Assembly (NCBI GenBank): GCA_964388945.1
Contig: CAYMCM010000035.1
Span: 1 to 24,828 of the forward strand
Length of the DNA: 24,828 bases
Source of the DNA: Roseburia_D sp964388945
Lineage (GTDB): Bacteria; Bacillota; Clostridia; Lachnospirales; Lachnospiraceae
Reading direction: 5' to 3'
In this document: positions 1 to 6,798 of the stretch, piece after piece
How the letters are laid out: each line of letters starts with the position of its first letter
Position numbering within the stretch: position 1 is the stretch's first letter
Made by a program: the position numbers and the translations under genes
Notes under the pieces: model-generated
What the model saw: only the letters and a program-made list of their open reading frames with translations
Database searches by the model: none
Told to the model about the DNA's origin: nothing

Positions 1-441
1 ACTTATAACATGTAAAATATTTATAATACATATAACACATATGACGCATATTTAAATTAAAGAGTGTGTGATAAGTATGAAATTTATTATTTATACGTTT
101 TATAGAGAAAAAGCGCATAATGATTTACATATTCAAAGTATGAAAAATAGAAAACATAATCTATGTATTCAACACACGTAACATACGTTGAACAAGTAAA
201 ATATAATACATAAGAAACGCATGATACATAAAAAACAAATAAACCACATAGTACATAAAATGAAATTGTAAATGCGTAATATAAAAAACACATTATACAT
301 ATGTAACATATAACTTACATACTAGTTATACATATGGTATGCATTACATACAGAACATACGTTGAATAATGAGGTTAAGTAAAATGTGTAAAATATATAA
401 GACAAACACAATATGTAAAATATGTACGATGTGTATTATAA
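1..441. repeat. Degenerate 9-nt periodic array (AYRTA-N4), candidate centromere/partition site
   Basis: This non-coding tract is very A+T-rich and is not random. I counted ACATA 17 times on the plus strand and TATGT 5 times within 1-553. ACATA starts at 28, 37, 127, 154, 181, 208, 226 and 253, all in the same phase modulo 9. When 10-261 is cut into 28 nonamers, column 1 is A in about 21, column 4 is T in about 22 and column 5 is A in about 25, giving AYRTA followed by four variable bases. After a phase slip the array continues as TATGTAAAA-like nonamers to about 441. A 13-bp direct repeat, AACATACGTTGAA, occurs at 180-192 and 354-366. The array runs off the left edge. Arrays of short repeats upstream of parA commonly bind ribbon-helix-helix partner proteins, and the second gene here encodes such a protein. 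The centromere role is inferred. Confidence 0.6.
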
Positions 442-571
442 TTAAATTATGAAAAATAAGAAAAGTATTTCAATTCAAAACATTTTGTGGTAATATAAAT
501 CATATAATACATATGTAGTGTATGATTAACAATTAACATATAGAAAAACAGGGATGAGAGGGATAATTAAG

Positions 572-1345
572 ATGAAACATGTCATTATGATTTCGAATCA
601 AAAAGGCGGGGTAGGCAAGACAACAACGACTTTGGAGTTATGCTCTTTATTTGGAAAGAAATACCGTGTTCTGGGGATTGATCTGGATTCACAGAGAAAT
701 TTTTCTATGTATGCGGGAGCGGAACTGGAAGATGTTCCGACTGTAAATGAAGTGTTAAATGCGCAGGTTCTGTTGGAAGATGCAGTACAGCACCTGGATG
801 GTTTTGATATTTTAATCGGAAGTAAAGCACTTGCGGAAGCGTCAAAAACATTTGGAGAACCGGATGATATCTATCTGCTCCAGGATATTTTAGAAGATGT
901 AGAGGATTATGATTATATATTTATAGACAACGCACCGGCTAGAAGCCCGTTACTCTATATGAGTTATGTTGTAAGTGATTATATCATTGCGCCGGCAGAA
1001 TGTGACGATGGCGCGTTAGAGGGTTTAAGAGAACTCGGAACCGATATTAACCGTTTTAAGAAAAGAAAGCAGACGCATGTGCGCGTGCTTGGTTTGTTAC
1101 TGAATAAGAGTGAAAATACCGTTATGCATAACCTGGCATACGAAGAAATGCAGGAGATCGGTGAGGAACTTGGTGGTATGCCATTTAAGACGGCAATACG
1201 AAAATCGATTACTGTGGCGGAGGCAAAAGCGGCGAGACAGAGCATTAATGAGTATGCAAAAACAAATAACAGTGCGAAAGATTATAAGAAATTGATGAAA
1301 GAAATTGAAAAGAGAATACAGGAAATTGAGGAGGAGGAGAAATAA
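572..1345 (+). CDS. parA: ParA/Soj/MinD-family partition ATPase
   Basis: This is a Walker-type ATPase of the ParA family, expected to bind DNA non-specifically in its ATP form and move or position a DNA or protein cargo. Visible motifs are the deviant Walker A QKGGVGKTTTT near residues 10-20, a Walker A' segment with DLDSQRN, and a Walker B strand YDYIFIDNAPARSP. At 257 aa, with no N-terminal helix-turn-helix, it resembles short chromosomal-type or type Ib ParA proteins. I chose ATG 572 over the in-frame ATG at 554 because GAGAGGG at 556-562 sits 9 nt before it and the protein then begins directly with the first beta strand. The stop overlaps the next start (TAATG), implying translational coupling with the RHH partner. 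A plasmid- or element-derived origin cannot be excluded, but no replication gene is visible. Confidence 0.9.
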   Translation: MKHVIMISNQKGGVGKTTTTLELCSLFGKKYRVLGIDLDSQRNFSMYAGAELEDVPTVNEVLNAQVLLEDAVQHLDGFDILIGSKALAEASKTFGEPDDIYLLQDILEDVEDYDYIFIDNAPARSPLLYMSYVVSDYIIAPAECDDGALEGLRELGTDINRFKKRKQTHVRVLGLLLNKSENTVMHNLAYEEMQEIGEELGGMPFKTAIRKSITVAEAKAARQSINEYAKTNNSAKDYKKLMKEIEKRIQEIEEEEK

Positions 1346-2160
1346 TGCCAAGTAAAAGAGATCAGTTGAAAAAGTTAAAGCAGGGCAGAAAAAAAGAATC
1401 GATTCAGGAAATGTCTTCTCCTGTGGACGATACATTAAAAAAGCTGGATGAAACTGGGGATTATGCCGAGGAACAGCGGGTGAATATTGCAGAAATGCAG
1501 GAAAAAACAGTTGTGGAAGATATAAAGACAACTGACCCGGTTAAGCCGCAGGAAACAATAGAGCAGGAGAGGGAAAAAGAGAGCGGGGAAGCAGCGGCAG
1601 AGCATACTGTAGAATTGATACAGCCGGAAATTACAAGCGAAAAAGCACAGGATCAAGGAAGTGAAGATCAGGGAAGTGAAGATCGCGAAAATGAAAGTCC
1701 AGAAACAGTGGAAGAAGAGCAGCCGCAGGCTATAAAGCAGGAGTCTTTAAAATCCGTACCGAAGGTTTCGGTATCCGAACAGAAAAAAGAGAGCACAAAA
1801 CGAACCAGCATGGCACTTTTAGTGGAAAACAACAAATTTATCCGCCTGCGTTCCATACAGCTTGGACTGAGCATTCAGGACTATGTAAATCTTTTAGTCG
1901 ATGAGGAGATCGCAAGGGAGAAAAGTGGTCAGACCGCAGGTCTTGGAGATATTGAAAACAATCTGGATATGAATTACCGCAGAGGGCAGAATTCTACGAT
2001 CATTGCACTGGTGTTAAAGGAGTCCAATGCCAGATTTTTAAAACGTGGAGGTGCCATGCACGGAATGAACGCGACCGCTTTTTTAAATCATATTATTTCG
2101 GAAGAAAGAAAACGTGAAGAAAAAGAAGGCCCAAGACAGGGTGAATATGATGAGTTCTAA
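1345..2160 (+). CDS. ParA partner protein with two predicted ribbon-helix-helix domains
   Basis: This 271-aa protein is translationally coupled to ParA and is the likely centromere-binding partner. Residues 1-20 are strongly basic (KRDQLKKLKQGRKK). Residues about 25-150 are Glu/Gln-rich, low in complexity and probably disordered, with a short QGSED repeat near 104-113. Two segments then each show a short beta strand followed by two helices. The first (about 153-193) has TSMALLVEN, then a helix, then IQDYVNLLVDEEI. The second (about 216-259) has STIIALVLKES, then a helix, then ATAFLNHIISEER. This is the ribbon-helix-helix pattern twice in one chain. RHH partners such as ParG and omega are normally single-domain and use a flexible basic N-terminus to stimulate ParA. 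That family knowledge fits the layout here, but sequence-specific binding to the upstream array is my inference. Confidence 0.65.
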   Translation: MPSKRDQLKKLKQGRKKESIQEMSSPVDDTLKKLDETGDYAEEQRVNIAEMQEKTVVEDIKTTDPVKPQETIEQEREKESGEAAAEHTVELIQPEITSEKAQDQGSEDQGSEDRENESPETVEEEQPQAIKQESLKSVPKVSVSEQKKESTKRTSMALLVENNKFIRLRSIQLGLSIQDYVNLLVDEEIAREKSGQTAGLGDIENNLDMNYRRGQNSTIIALVLKESNARFLKRGGAMHGMNATAFLNHIISEERKREEKEGPRQGEYDEF

Positions 2161-2253
2161 TAATAGAGCCCTCAATTATTTGGAATGCTTGAAAGAATGG
2201 CAGCAATAGTAAGGCAATAATTTTAAGAATTAAAGAGAAGAGATTATAAAAAT

Positions 2254-2508
2254 ATGTTAAACGAGATTTTATTTTGCAGCACAACGGATACAACGAAAGC
2301 GAGAAGTTTTGTAAAAGGACTGGAGAGACAGGAGGTATCATATTTACAGCGTTGGGAAGAGATTTCCGTATTCAAACGGAAAAAATATGGAAACGCAAAA
2401 GAAATATGCCATATTTATGTAAATCCAGGGCAGATAGAATTGGTGGAAGCTTATTTTGCAGGGCTTTCCGATCAAGAAAAAGAGGGACTGATCCGAAAGG
2501 AAAAATAA
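2254..2508 (+). CDS. Unrecognised 84-aa protein in the parA operon
   Basis: I do not recognise this family. The 84-aa product is mixed alpha/beta in appearance, charged, and has no signal peptide or membrane segment. It carries HIYVNPGQIELVEAYFAGLSDQEKEGLIRKE at its C-terminus, suggesting a strand and two helices. The ribosome binding site is weak: AGAGAAGAG lies 10 or more nt before the ATG. The gene starts 93 nt after the RHH gene and ends 28 nt before the transglutaminase-like gene, with no terminator between them, so it is probably cotranscribed with parA. Coding is supported by the sound reading frame and operon position. A competing overlapping frame starting at 2274 lacks a comparable protein-like composition. 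Confidence 0.6.
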   Translation: MLNEILFCSTTDTTKARSFVKGLERQEVSYLQRWEEISVFKRKKYGNAKEICHIYVNPGQIELVEAYFAGLSDQEKEGLIRKEK

Positions 2509-2536
2509 ATTACAAAACGGCGGAAAGAGGGGAGCG

Positions 2537-3004
2537 GTGAAATTGGATATTGATGTGGCAGTCAGAGCGTGCAGGGAAAGCCAGTATATCGGCTGGCAGA
2601 TGGTAACTTTTGTACAAAAGTATGTAAATAAACAGATGTGCTATTCGATGGACAATACATCGGATTCCCCAAGAACCGCATTCGCAAAGGGGAAAGGATA
2701 TTGCTGGCAGCAGGCATGGTGTGTCCATTACATTTTAAAGAAGGTCAATATCCGGTCGGAACTTGTATATACGACAAAGGCGTGTTTCTACGAAGACCGG
2801 AAAAAAGAAAGAAAGACACGGGAAGGTGCTCATGTATGGTGCCGTGTGCGTTTAAATGACACGATAAAGGACGTTTGCTCCTGCAGTAAGGAAAATGTAC
2901 CGGGAGATGTGAATTTTATCCCGTTGGCGCCTGTACGGCGTTACAACCTGCTCGCACAGGCGGGTGGATATCTTGGAGTTGCGATCATAAACAACGACAA
3001 ATAA
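2537..3004 (+). CDS. Transglutaminase-like Cys/His/Asp protein, last gene of parA operon
   Basis: This 155-aa protein has the order of residues typical of transglutaminase-like/papain-fold proteins. A cysteine stands at the start of a helix in GKGYCWQQAWCVHYILK (C56), a histidine on a strand in GAHVWCRVRL (H99), and an aspartate in the following strand KDVCS (D112). In known members this triad performs peptide cleavage or amide transfer; the substrate here is unknown. No signal peptide or transmembrane segment is visible, so it is probably cytoplasmic. It starts with GTG at 2537 behind a GAGGGGAG ribosome binding site, though TTG at 2543 is also possible. It is followed at once by a strong terminator that closes the parA operon. 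A cytoplasmic transglutaminase-like gene beside a partition pair is unusual. Confidence 0.65.
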   Translation: MKLDIDVAVRACRESQYIGWQMVTFVQKYVNKQMCYSMDNTSDSPRTAFAKGKGYCWQQAWCVHYILKKVNIRSELVYTTKACFYEDRKKERKTREGAHVWCRVRLNDTIKDVCSCSKENVPGDVNFIPLAPVRRYNLLAQAGGYLGVAIINNDK

Positions 3005-3011
3005 AAATAAG

Positions 3012-3058
3012 ACCAGTATTCAGAACGGATTAAAAAGTTTCTGAATACTGGTTTTTTT
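3012..3058 (+). terminator. Rho-independent terminator of the parA operon
   Basis: A 14-bp perfect stem (ACCAGTATTCAGAA at 3012-3025 with its complement at 3039-3052) is followed by a run of seven T. It ends the rightward operon just before the convergent minus-strand TPM gene. On the minus strand the hairpin is followed by a weaker T-rich stretch, so it may act in both directions. Confidence 0.92.
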
Positions 3059-3059
3059 G

Positions 3060-3845
3060 TTAGAAGGAGTGACCGCCGCCACCACCGCTGGAACTGCCGC
3101 CGCCACCTCCAGAACTGCCGCCGGAGCTGCTGTTGCTGGAACTTGGAGGGCTGTAGGTCTTTTTCTGGCGTATAAAACTGCTCTGTGGATGCTCAACAGA
3201 GCACTGTGTATAAATATTTTCTAAAATTTCGTTCTCAGAAGCCTTTCTGGAACGGGAGAACGTGCGGACTATAAAGTAGTTGATGAGTAAAGCCGCGATC
3301 AGTGCGAGCAGAGCATTGCTGATATACTTCATAGGCTGCGCAATGCGTCGGCCTGCGAGCAAAGTCGCGATCTGTGTATATGCCTCAGAAGCACAACCGT
3401 AATAATCCTGATCAGAGGCATAGGTGTATACATTATCCGTAATGGTGTCCGCATAACTGTTTGTGATCGTACGGTAAATGGAACCGTTGCTGTGAATCCA
3501 GATATTACGGTTATCCATGTCAATCATGAACATGGTACCGCTGTCACTGCCGAAAAGCTGGCGATAATGTTCTTTCGCATAGGATTCCGTAGAAGTGTAA
3601 TTGGAATCAAGTGAAACGAAAGCAGCATTTCCGTAAGCAGTGATCTCCTCCATCTGCGCACCAAGAAGCTTTTCTTCTTCATCGGTCAGAAGATCGGCTT
3701 CATCTTCAATGCACACTTTGTAGGAGGTATCCGGGTTTTCATAGATCACCTCTGCCATACACGGACGTGCGAAGAAAAGTCCGAAAAACAGAAAAAAGAG
3801 GGCGGTGATAAAACGGTATGTATCAGTATGTTTAGCGGTTTTCAT
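3060..3845 (-). CDS. Secreted/membrane-anchored TPM-domain (YgcG-like) protein
   Basis: The 261-aa product has an N-terminal hydrophobic signal segment (about residues 12-31, ending CMA). A TPM domain follows (about 42-165), including EADLLTDEEEKLLGAQM and FMIDMDNRNIWIHSNG, then one transmembrane helix (about 173-194) and a Ser/Gly-rich tail ending GGGGGHSF. This domain order is typical of YgcG-like proteins. Some TPM proteins have phosphatase activity and others act in photosystem or envelope maintenance, so the substrate is unknown. I set the start at 3845, not the longer frame, because GAGGAGAAGAAT lies directly upstream and the signal peptide begins there. The start overlaps the end of the upstream zinc-ribbon gene by 14 bases, indicating translational coupling. 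Confidence 0.85.
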   Translation of the reverse strand: MKTAKHTDTYRFITALFFLFFGLFFARPCMAEVIYENPDTSYKVCIEDEADLLTDEEEKLLGAQMEEITAYGNAAFVSLDSNYTSTESYAKEHYRQLFGSDSGTMFMIDMDNRNIWIHSNGSIYRTITNSYADTITDNVYTYASDQDYYGCASEAYTQIATLLAGRRIAQPMKYISNALLALIAALLINYFIVRTFSRSRKASENEILENIYTQCSVEHPQSSFIRQKKTYSPPSSSNSSSGGSSGGGGGSSSGGGGGHSF

Positions 3846-5448
3846 ATTCTTCTCCTCCTCTCTTTTCAAACTGCGGCAGCTTGCGGCTTGCCAGAATATT
3901 GTATTTCCGAATGATGGAATACAGTGTAAAAAATGTTGCAATGTACGCAAAAATAGTTCCTCCGTAATAGAACAGATCGGATACCGGATGGAACATGGCG
4001 ATCAGCGAAGATATCACGATCGCTGCGATTGAACCCGCAAAGCCGGCCACACCGTTTTTAATATCGGTTTTTCTGGAGATACGACAGCCGATTGCGGTCG
4101 TGGCTGCGGTTGCTGCCAGAAGGAAAAAATAGCCGATCAGTGTCTGATTTAAAAATACACCAGAGATCATGAATATGCTGGTTATGATTGCCATGACACC
4201 GTAAAAACCGAGAAAGATAAACAGAATCAAAGCAGGAGACCGCTTTTTCCCATTTTTATAAGTGGTCTGTTTTTTCCTCTGTTTCATGACACTGGCGGAA
4301 TTAACGCCGTCTTTTTTTGTAAGATAGCCAAGATCGTCTTCGCGTGCATCTTTTTTCTGGATTTGGAAAAGCTCCACGACATACAGGATCGCGGAAAGCA
4401 GTGCCAAAATGGATGACAGCAACAGTGTTGTAGTCGGCCGTATCGTGAAAAACAGATTCAGCAAAAGAAAGATCGGCAGAGCAAGGATCAGTGAGCCGAG
4501 GAAATATTTCCGGATATCGACCGGAAGGTCGGCTGCGATCTTGCCGGTCTGTCCATTGACTGTGGCATAAGAGACACGGTCGCCGTTCCGGTAGGAAAGA
4601 AACCATACCGGGAACATGGCACTGTCGGTCTGCTCTAAATTTGTGCCGAAAGCCGATGAAAGTGAAAAGCCTTTTATCGGCGTAGTGATATGGAATTCAC
4701 GGAAAGCAGGTTCTTTTTCTATTTTTTCATAGCTGTTTTCATTGGCAATGCGGATCGCATCATCTTGATAGATGGAACTGTCCACATCTGCGGTATCTGC
4801 GTAAAAACCGCTTAAAAAGGATGGGGTAAAGGCTTTCATTCCCTTGACATCATAAGGTGCGATGTTCTGACTGATCGTGTCAGAAAAGGAAGAGGACGCG
4901 TCATAGGACAGTCCCTTGTAGTAGGAATGCAATGTTCCCCCCAGATGATAGGTATCGGTATAGATGTAATTGCCGCGGCGATACTCCTTTATTCCTTCAA
5001 GGTTCAGATTGCCGTTCTGGGTAATGTAGTATGCCCAGTAAGGCATATAAATACCACGGAAACGATCCAGATATTTTGGGTCTTTTAATTCTTTCGGTGC
5101 AAAGATCGCGTGCTTTACATATTTTGCATAGGCGTTCTTGCAGTCATCCTTTGTTTTTTTAAAAGGGATGATATAATTTGGGCGTTTTTCTTTGCTGATC
5201 CTGCCGGATAAGATCGTGGAAGCACCGCAGAAACTGCAAAATTCAGCCGCGGAATTTTCCGTACTCATTAATTCACCGCCACACTGCGGGCAGGTGAAAA
5301 CGGTAACATCGTACATATCCTGTTCTACTGCGTCATAATCTTTCGTGACAGAGTAGGGATCATGAAATGTGTGGCAGAAATCGCAGGCAAGCTGCTGTGA
5401 AGGGATGTCAAACCTTAGATTTCCGCCGCAATTCGGACATTCAAACAT
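3832..5448 (-). CDS. Zinc-ribbon polytopic membrane protein
   Basis: This 538-aa protein begins with two zinc-ribbon-like units, CPNC/CDFC (C4, C7, C22, C25) and CPQC/CSFC (C53, C56, C71, C74). A large soluble region follows (about 80-325, with RGIYMPYWAYYI). The C-terminal third contains about six hydrophobic helices beginning near KYFLGSLILALPIFLLLNLFF. Similar proteins are often mis-annotated as helicase PriA because of the ribbons; there is no helicase motif here. The start at 5448 (MFECPNC) follows AAAGGAGAGAG, whereas the longer frame to 5490 lacks a ribosome binding site. The gene is coupled to the TPM gene by a 14-base overlap, so the two probably work together at the membrane. Function is unknown. 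Confidence 0.75.
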   Translation of the reverse strand: MFECPNCGGNLRFDIPSQQLACDFCHTFHDPYSVTKDYDAVEQDMYDVTVFTCPQCGGELMSTENSAAEFCSFCGASTILSGRISKEKRPNYIIPFKKTKDDCKNAYAKYVKHAIFAPKELKDPKYLDRFRGIYMPYWAYYITQNGNLNLEGIKEYRRGNYIYTDTYHLGGTLHSYYKGLSYDASSSFSDTISQNIAPYDVKGMKAFTPSFLSGFYADTADVDSSIYQDDAIRIANENSYEKIEKEPAFREFHITTPIKGFSLSSAFGTNLEQTDSAMFPVWFLSYRNGDRVSYATVNGQTGKIAADLPVDIRKYFLGSLILALPIFLLLNLFFTIRPTTTLLLSSILALLSAILYVVELFQIQKKDAREDDLGYLTKKDGVNSASVMKQRKKQTTYKNGKKRSPALILFIFLGFYGVMAIITSIFMISGVFLNQTLIGYFFLLAATAATTAIGCRISRKTDIKNGVAGFAGSIAAIVISSLIAMFHPVSDLFYYGGTIFAYIATFFTLYSIIRKYNILASRKLPQFEKRGGEEYENR

Positions 5449-5542
5449 AACTCTCTCCTTTATCTTTGTTGTAGCGCAGGAAAAACCCACAAATTGATAG
5501 TAACGAAGGAAAAAACTTTTGTCAATCTTATATAAATAATAC

Positions 5543-5571
5543 TTGAAAAAAATTCCATTATATGCTATATT
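5543..5571 (+). promoter_or_regulatory. Sigma-A promoter of the bacteriohemerythrin gene
   Basis: The -35 TTGAAA (5543-5548) and -10 TATATT (5566-5571) are separated by 17 bp. The -10 is preceded by TGC, giving an extended -10. The predicted start near 5578 lies just before a palindromic element. Confidence 0.7.
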
Positions 5572-5580
5572 TTCATTATC

Positions 5581-5593
5581 AAGAATGATTCTT
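5581..5593. promoter_or_regulatory. Fur/PerR-like palindrome at the transcription start
   Basis: AAGAAT-G-ATTCTT is a perfect 6-1-6 inverted repeat placed at about +3 to +15 of the hemerythrin promoter. Its AATnATT core is shared with Fur-family boxes. The flanks do not extend the symmetry, so the assignment to Fur or PerR is tentative. Binding there would block transcription of an iron- and oxygen-handling protein. Confidence 0.4.
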
Positions 5594-5625
5594 ATTAACA
5601 GACAAAAAAATCAGGAGGAACGATT

Positions 5626-6018
5626 ATGTACGAGATGAAAGAAGAGTATTACACAGGGATTCCGCAGATTGATGAAGAGCACAAAAAGCTGTTTGAGATT
5701 GCAGAAAGTGCTTATGAACTTCGCAGGAATGAGTTTATACCAGATAAATACGACAATATCCGTGATATTTTAATGGAACTGCGTGATTATACGAAAGAGC
5801 ATTTTAAACATGAAGAAGAATACATGGAGAGCATCAATTATAAAAAAATGTTCTCGCAGAAGACTCAGCATCAGGCATTTATCGACAAGCTTGATGAGAT
5901 CGATCTGGACGATATCGATGAAAATTCTGATCAGATGATCGATGATATCTTAGAGTTTTTGACGAATTGGCTGGTGGAACATATTTTACATACAGACAAA
6001 CAGATCGGACAGGAATAG
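5626..6018 (+). CDS. Bacteriohemerythrin (di-iron oxygen-binding protein), variant ligand set
   Basis: This 130-aa single-domain hemerythrin is expected to bind O2 or store iron at a di-iron centre in a four-helix bundle. Compared from memory with the Methylococcus protein (H22, H58, E62, H77, H81, H117, D122), the equivalents are H19 (IDEEH), H59 and E63 (EHFKHEEEYM), H82 (TQHQAF), H119 and D124 (WLVEHILHTD). The equivalent of H77 is Q78, at the correct spacing of 19 from H59 and 4 before H82. One of the five histidine ligands therefore appears to be glutamine. The start follows TCAGGAGG. The next gene begins 49 nt downstream without a terminator, so cotranscription is possible. Confidence 0.9.
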   Translation: MYEMKEEYYTGIPQIDEEHKKLFEIAESAYELRRNEFIPDKYDNIRDILMELRDYTKEHFKHEEEYMESINYKKMFSQKTQHQAFIDKLDEIDLDDIDENSDQMIDDILEFLTNWLVEHILHTDKQIGQE

Positions 6019-6067
6019 AATCATGTCAGGTCACAAATACTGTATAGAAACAGGAGTGTGACAAGAT

Positions 6068-6685
6068 ATGAGAATACCAGAACATATTGCCGTGATACCA
6101 GATGGAAACAGACGATGGGCAGTGGCACACGGCATGGGAAAAAAAGACGGATACAGCTATGGATTAAGACCGGGACTTTTGCTTTTGCGCCGCGCAAAGC
6201 AGCTTGGCATACGGGAGATCACATATTATGGATTTACCGTGGACAACTGCAAACGCCCGAAAGAGCAGGTGGAGGCGTTTCAAAGAGCATGCGTGGATGC
6301 GGTGGAACTCTTAAAAAAAGAAGGAGCGGAACTTCTTGTGATCGGAAATACAGAGTCTAAGTGTTTTCCGAAGGAATTAAAAGAGTACCAGTCACGGAAA
6401 ACGGTGGAAAATGGCGGTATCCGTCTTAATTTTTTAGTCAATTACGGATGGGAATGGGATCTGGCACATATGAAACAGGATGGCAGACCACAGTCTTTTG
6501 ATATTTCACGGATCGATCTGGTGCTGCGATGGGGAGGCAGAAACCGCCTTTCCGGTCTGCTGCCGCTTCAATCGGTATACGCAGATTTTTACACAATACC
6601 TCATATGTGGCCGGACTTTAAAGAAAGAGATCTTCTGGATGCGCTTGCGTGGTATAACACACAGGATGTTACGCTGGGCGGATGA
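6068..6685 (+). CDS. Short, divergent cis-prenyltransferase (UppS-family paralogue)
   Basis: At 205 aa this is shorter than typical undecaprenyl diphosphate synthases (about 240-255 aa). Family signatures are recognisable but altered: EHIAVIPDGNRRWA (usual MDGNGRWA; the Mg-binding Asp, D12, is kept), YYGFTVDNCKRPKEQV (usual FSTENWKRP), LNFLVNYGWEWDL, and LVLRWGGRNRLSGLLPLQSVYADFY (usual RTSGEQRLSNFL..YAEFY). The acidic Glu of the SGE motif is replaced by Arg-Asn, and the late acidic residue is Asp. It probably still binds an isoprenyl diphosphate, but chain length and even activity are uncertain. AGGAG at 6052-6056 precedes the ATG. It is unlikely to be the only UppS of the cell. Confidence 0.75.
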   Translation: MRIPEHIAVIPDGNRRWAVAHGMGKKDGYSYGLRPGLLLLRRAKQLGIREITYYGFTVDNCKRPKEQVEAFQRACVDAVELLKKEGAELLVIGNTESKCFPKELKEYQSRKTVENGGIRLNFLVNYGWEWDLAHMKQDGRPQSFDISRIDLVLRWGGRNRLSGLLPLQSVYADFYTIPHMWPDFKERDLLDALAWYNTQDVTLGG

Positions 6686-6732
6686 GAGGATATTGTTCTC
6701 AAAAACAATAGATAAAACGAATACAAATTGAT

Positions 6733-6761
6733 TTGCGAAAATAGCGGCGGAAGTTTATAAT
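6733..6761 (+). promoter_or_regulatory. Promoter of the LysR gene
   Basis: TTGCGA (6733-6738) and a consensus TATAAT (6756-6761) are separated by 17 bp, 37 bp before the LysR start codon. A small hairpin (TATTGTT/AACAATA, 6691-6710) without a T-tract lies between the preceding gene and this promoter. Confidence 0.65.
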
Positions 6762-6798
6762 AGGGGCAGCGATCATTCAAAAAACAGGAGAGTTTATT

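Noticed and set aside
87..293. 68-aa minus-strand frame rich in Tyr, Val, Phe and Cys
   Set aside because: Its three-residue periodicity is a by-product of the 9-nt DNA repeat. There is no ribosome binding site, and the composition is not protein-like.
1..553. CRISPR array or replication origin as explanation of the A+T-rich repeats
   Set aside because: The units are 9 nt and degenerate, without constant repeat/spacer structure, and no cas gene is nearby. No replication initiator gene or DnaA-box cluster was recognised, so a partition site is the simpler reading.
2147..2209. 20-codon frame starting at ATG 2147, overlapping the end of the RHH gene (MMSSNNRALNYLECL..)
   Set aside because: It has only a weak upstream AGACAGGG and no other support. 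It could be a coupled micro-ORF but cannot be told from chance.
3805..4032. Plus-strand frame opposite the zinc-ribbon/TPM junction
   Set aside because: It lies antisense to two well-supported overlapping genes and shows no protein signature.
6691..6710. TATTGTT/AACAATA hairpin after the UppS-like gene
   Set aside because: The stem is A/T-rich with no T-tract, so I did not call it a terminator. It might be a regulatory site for the LysR gene.
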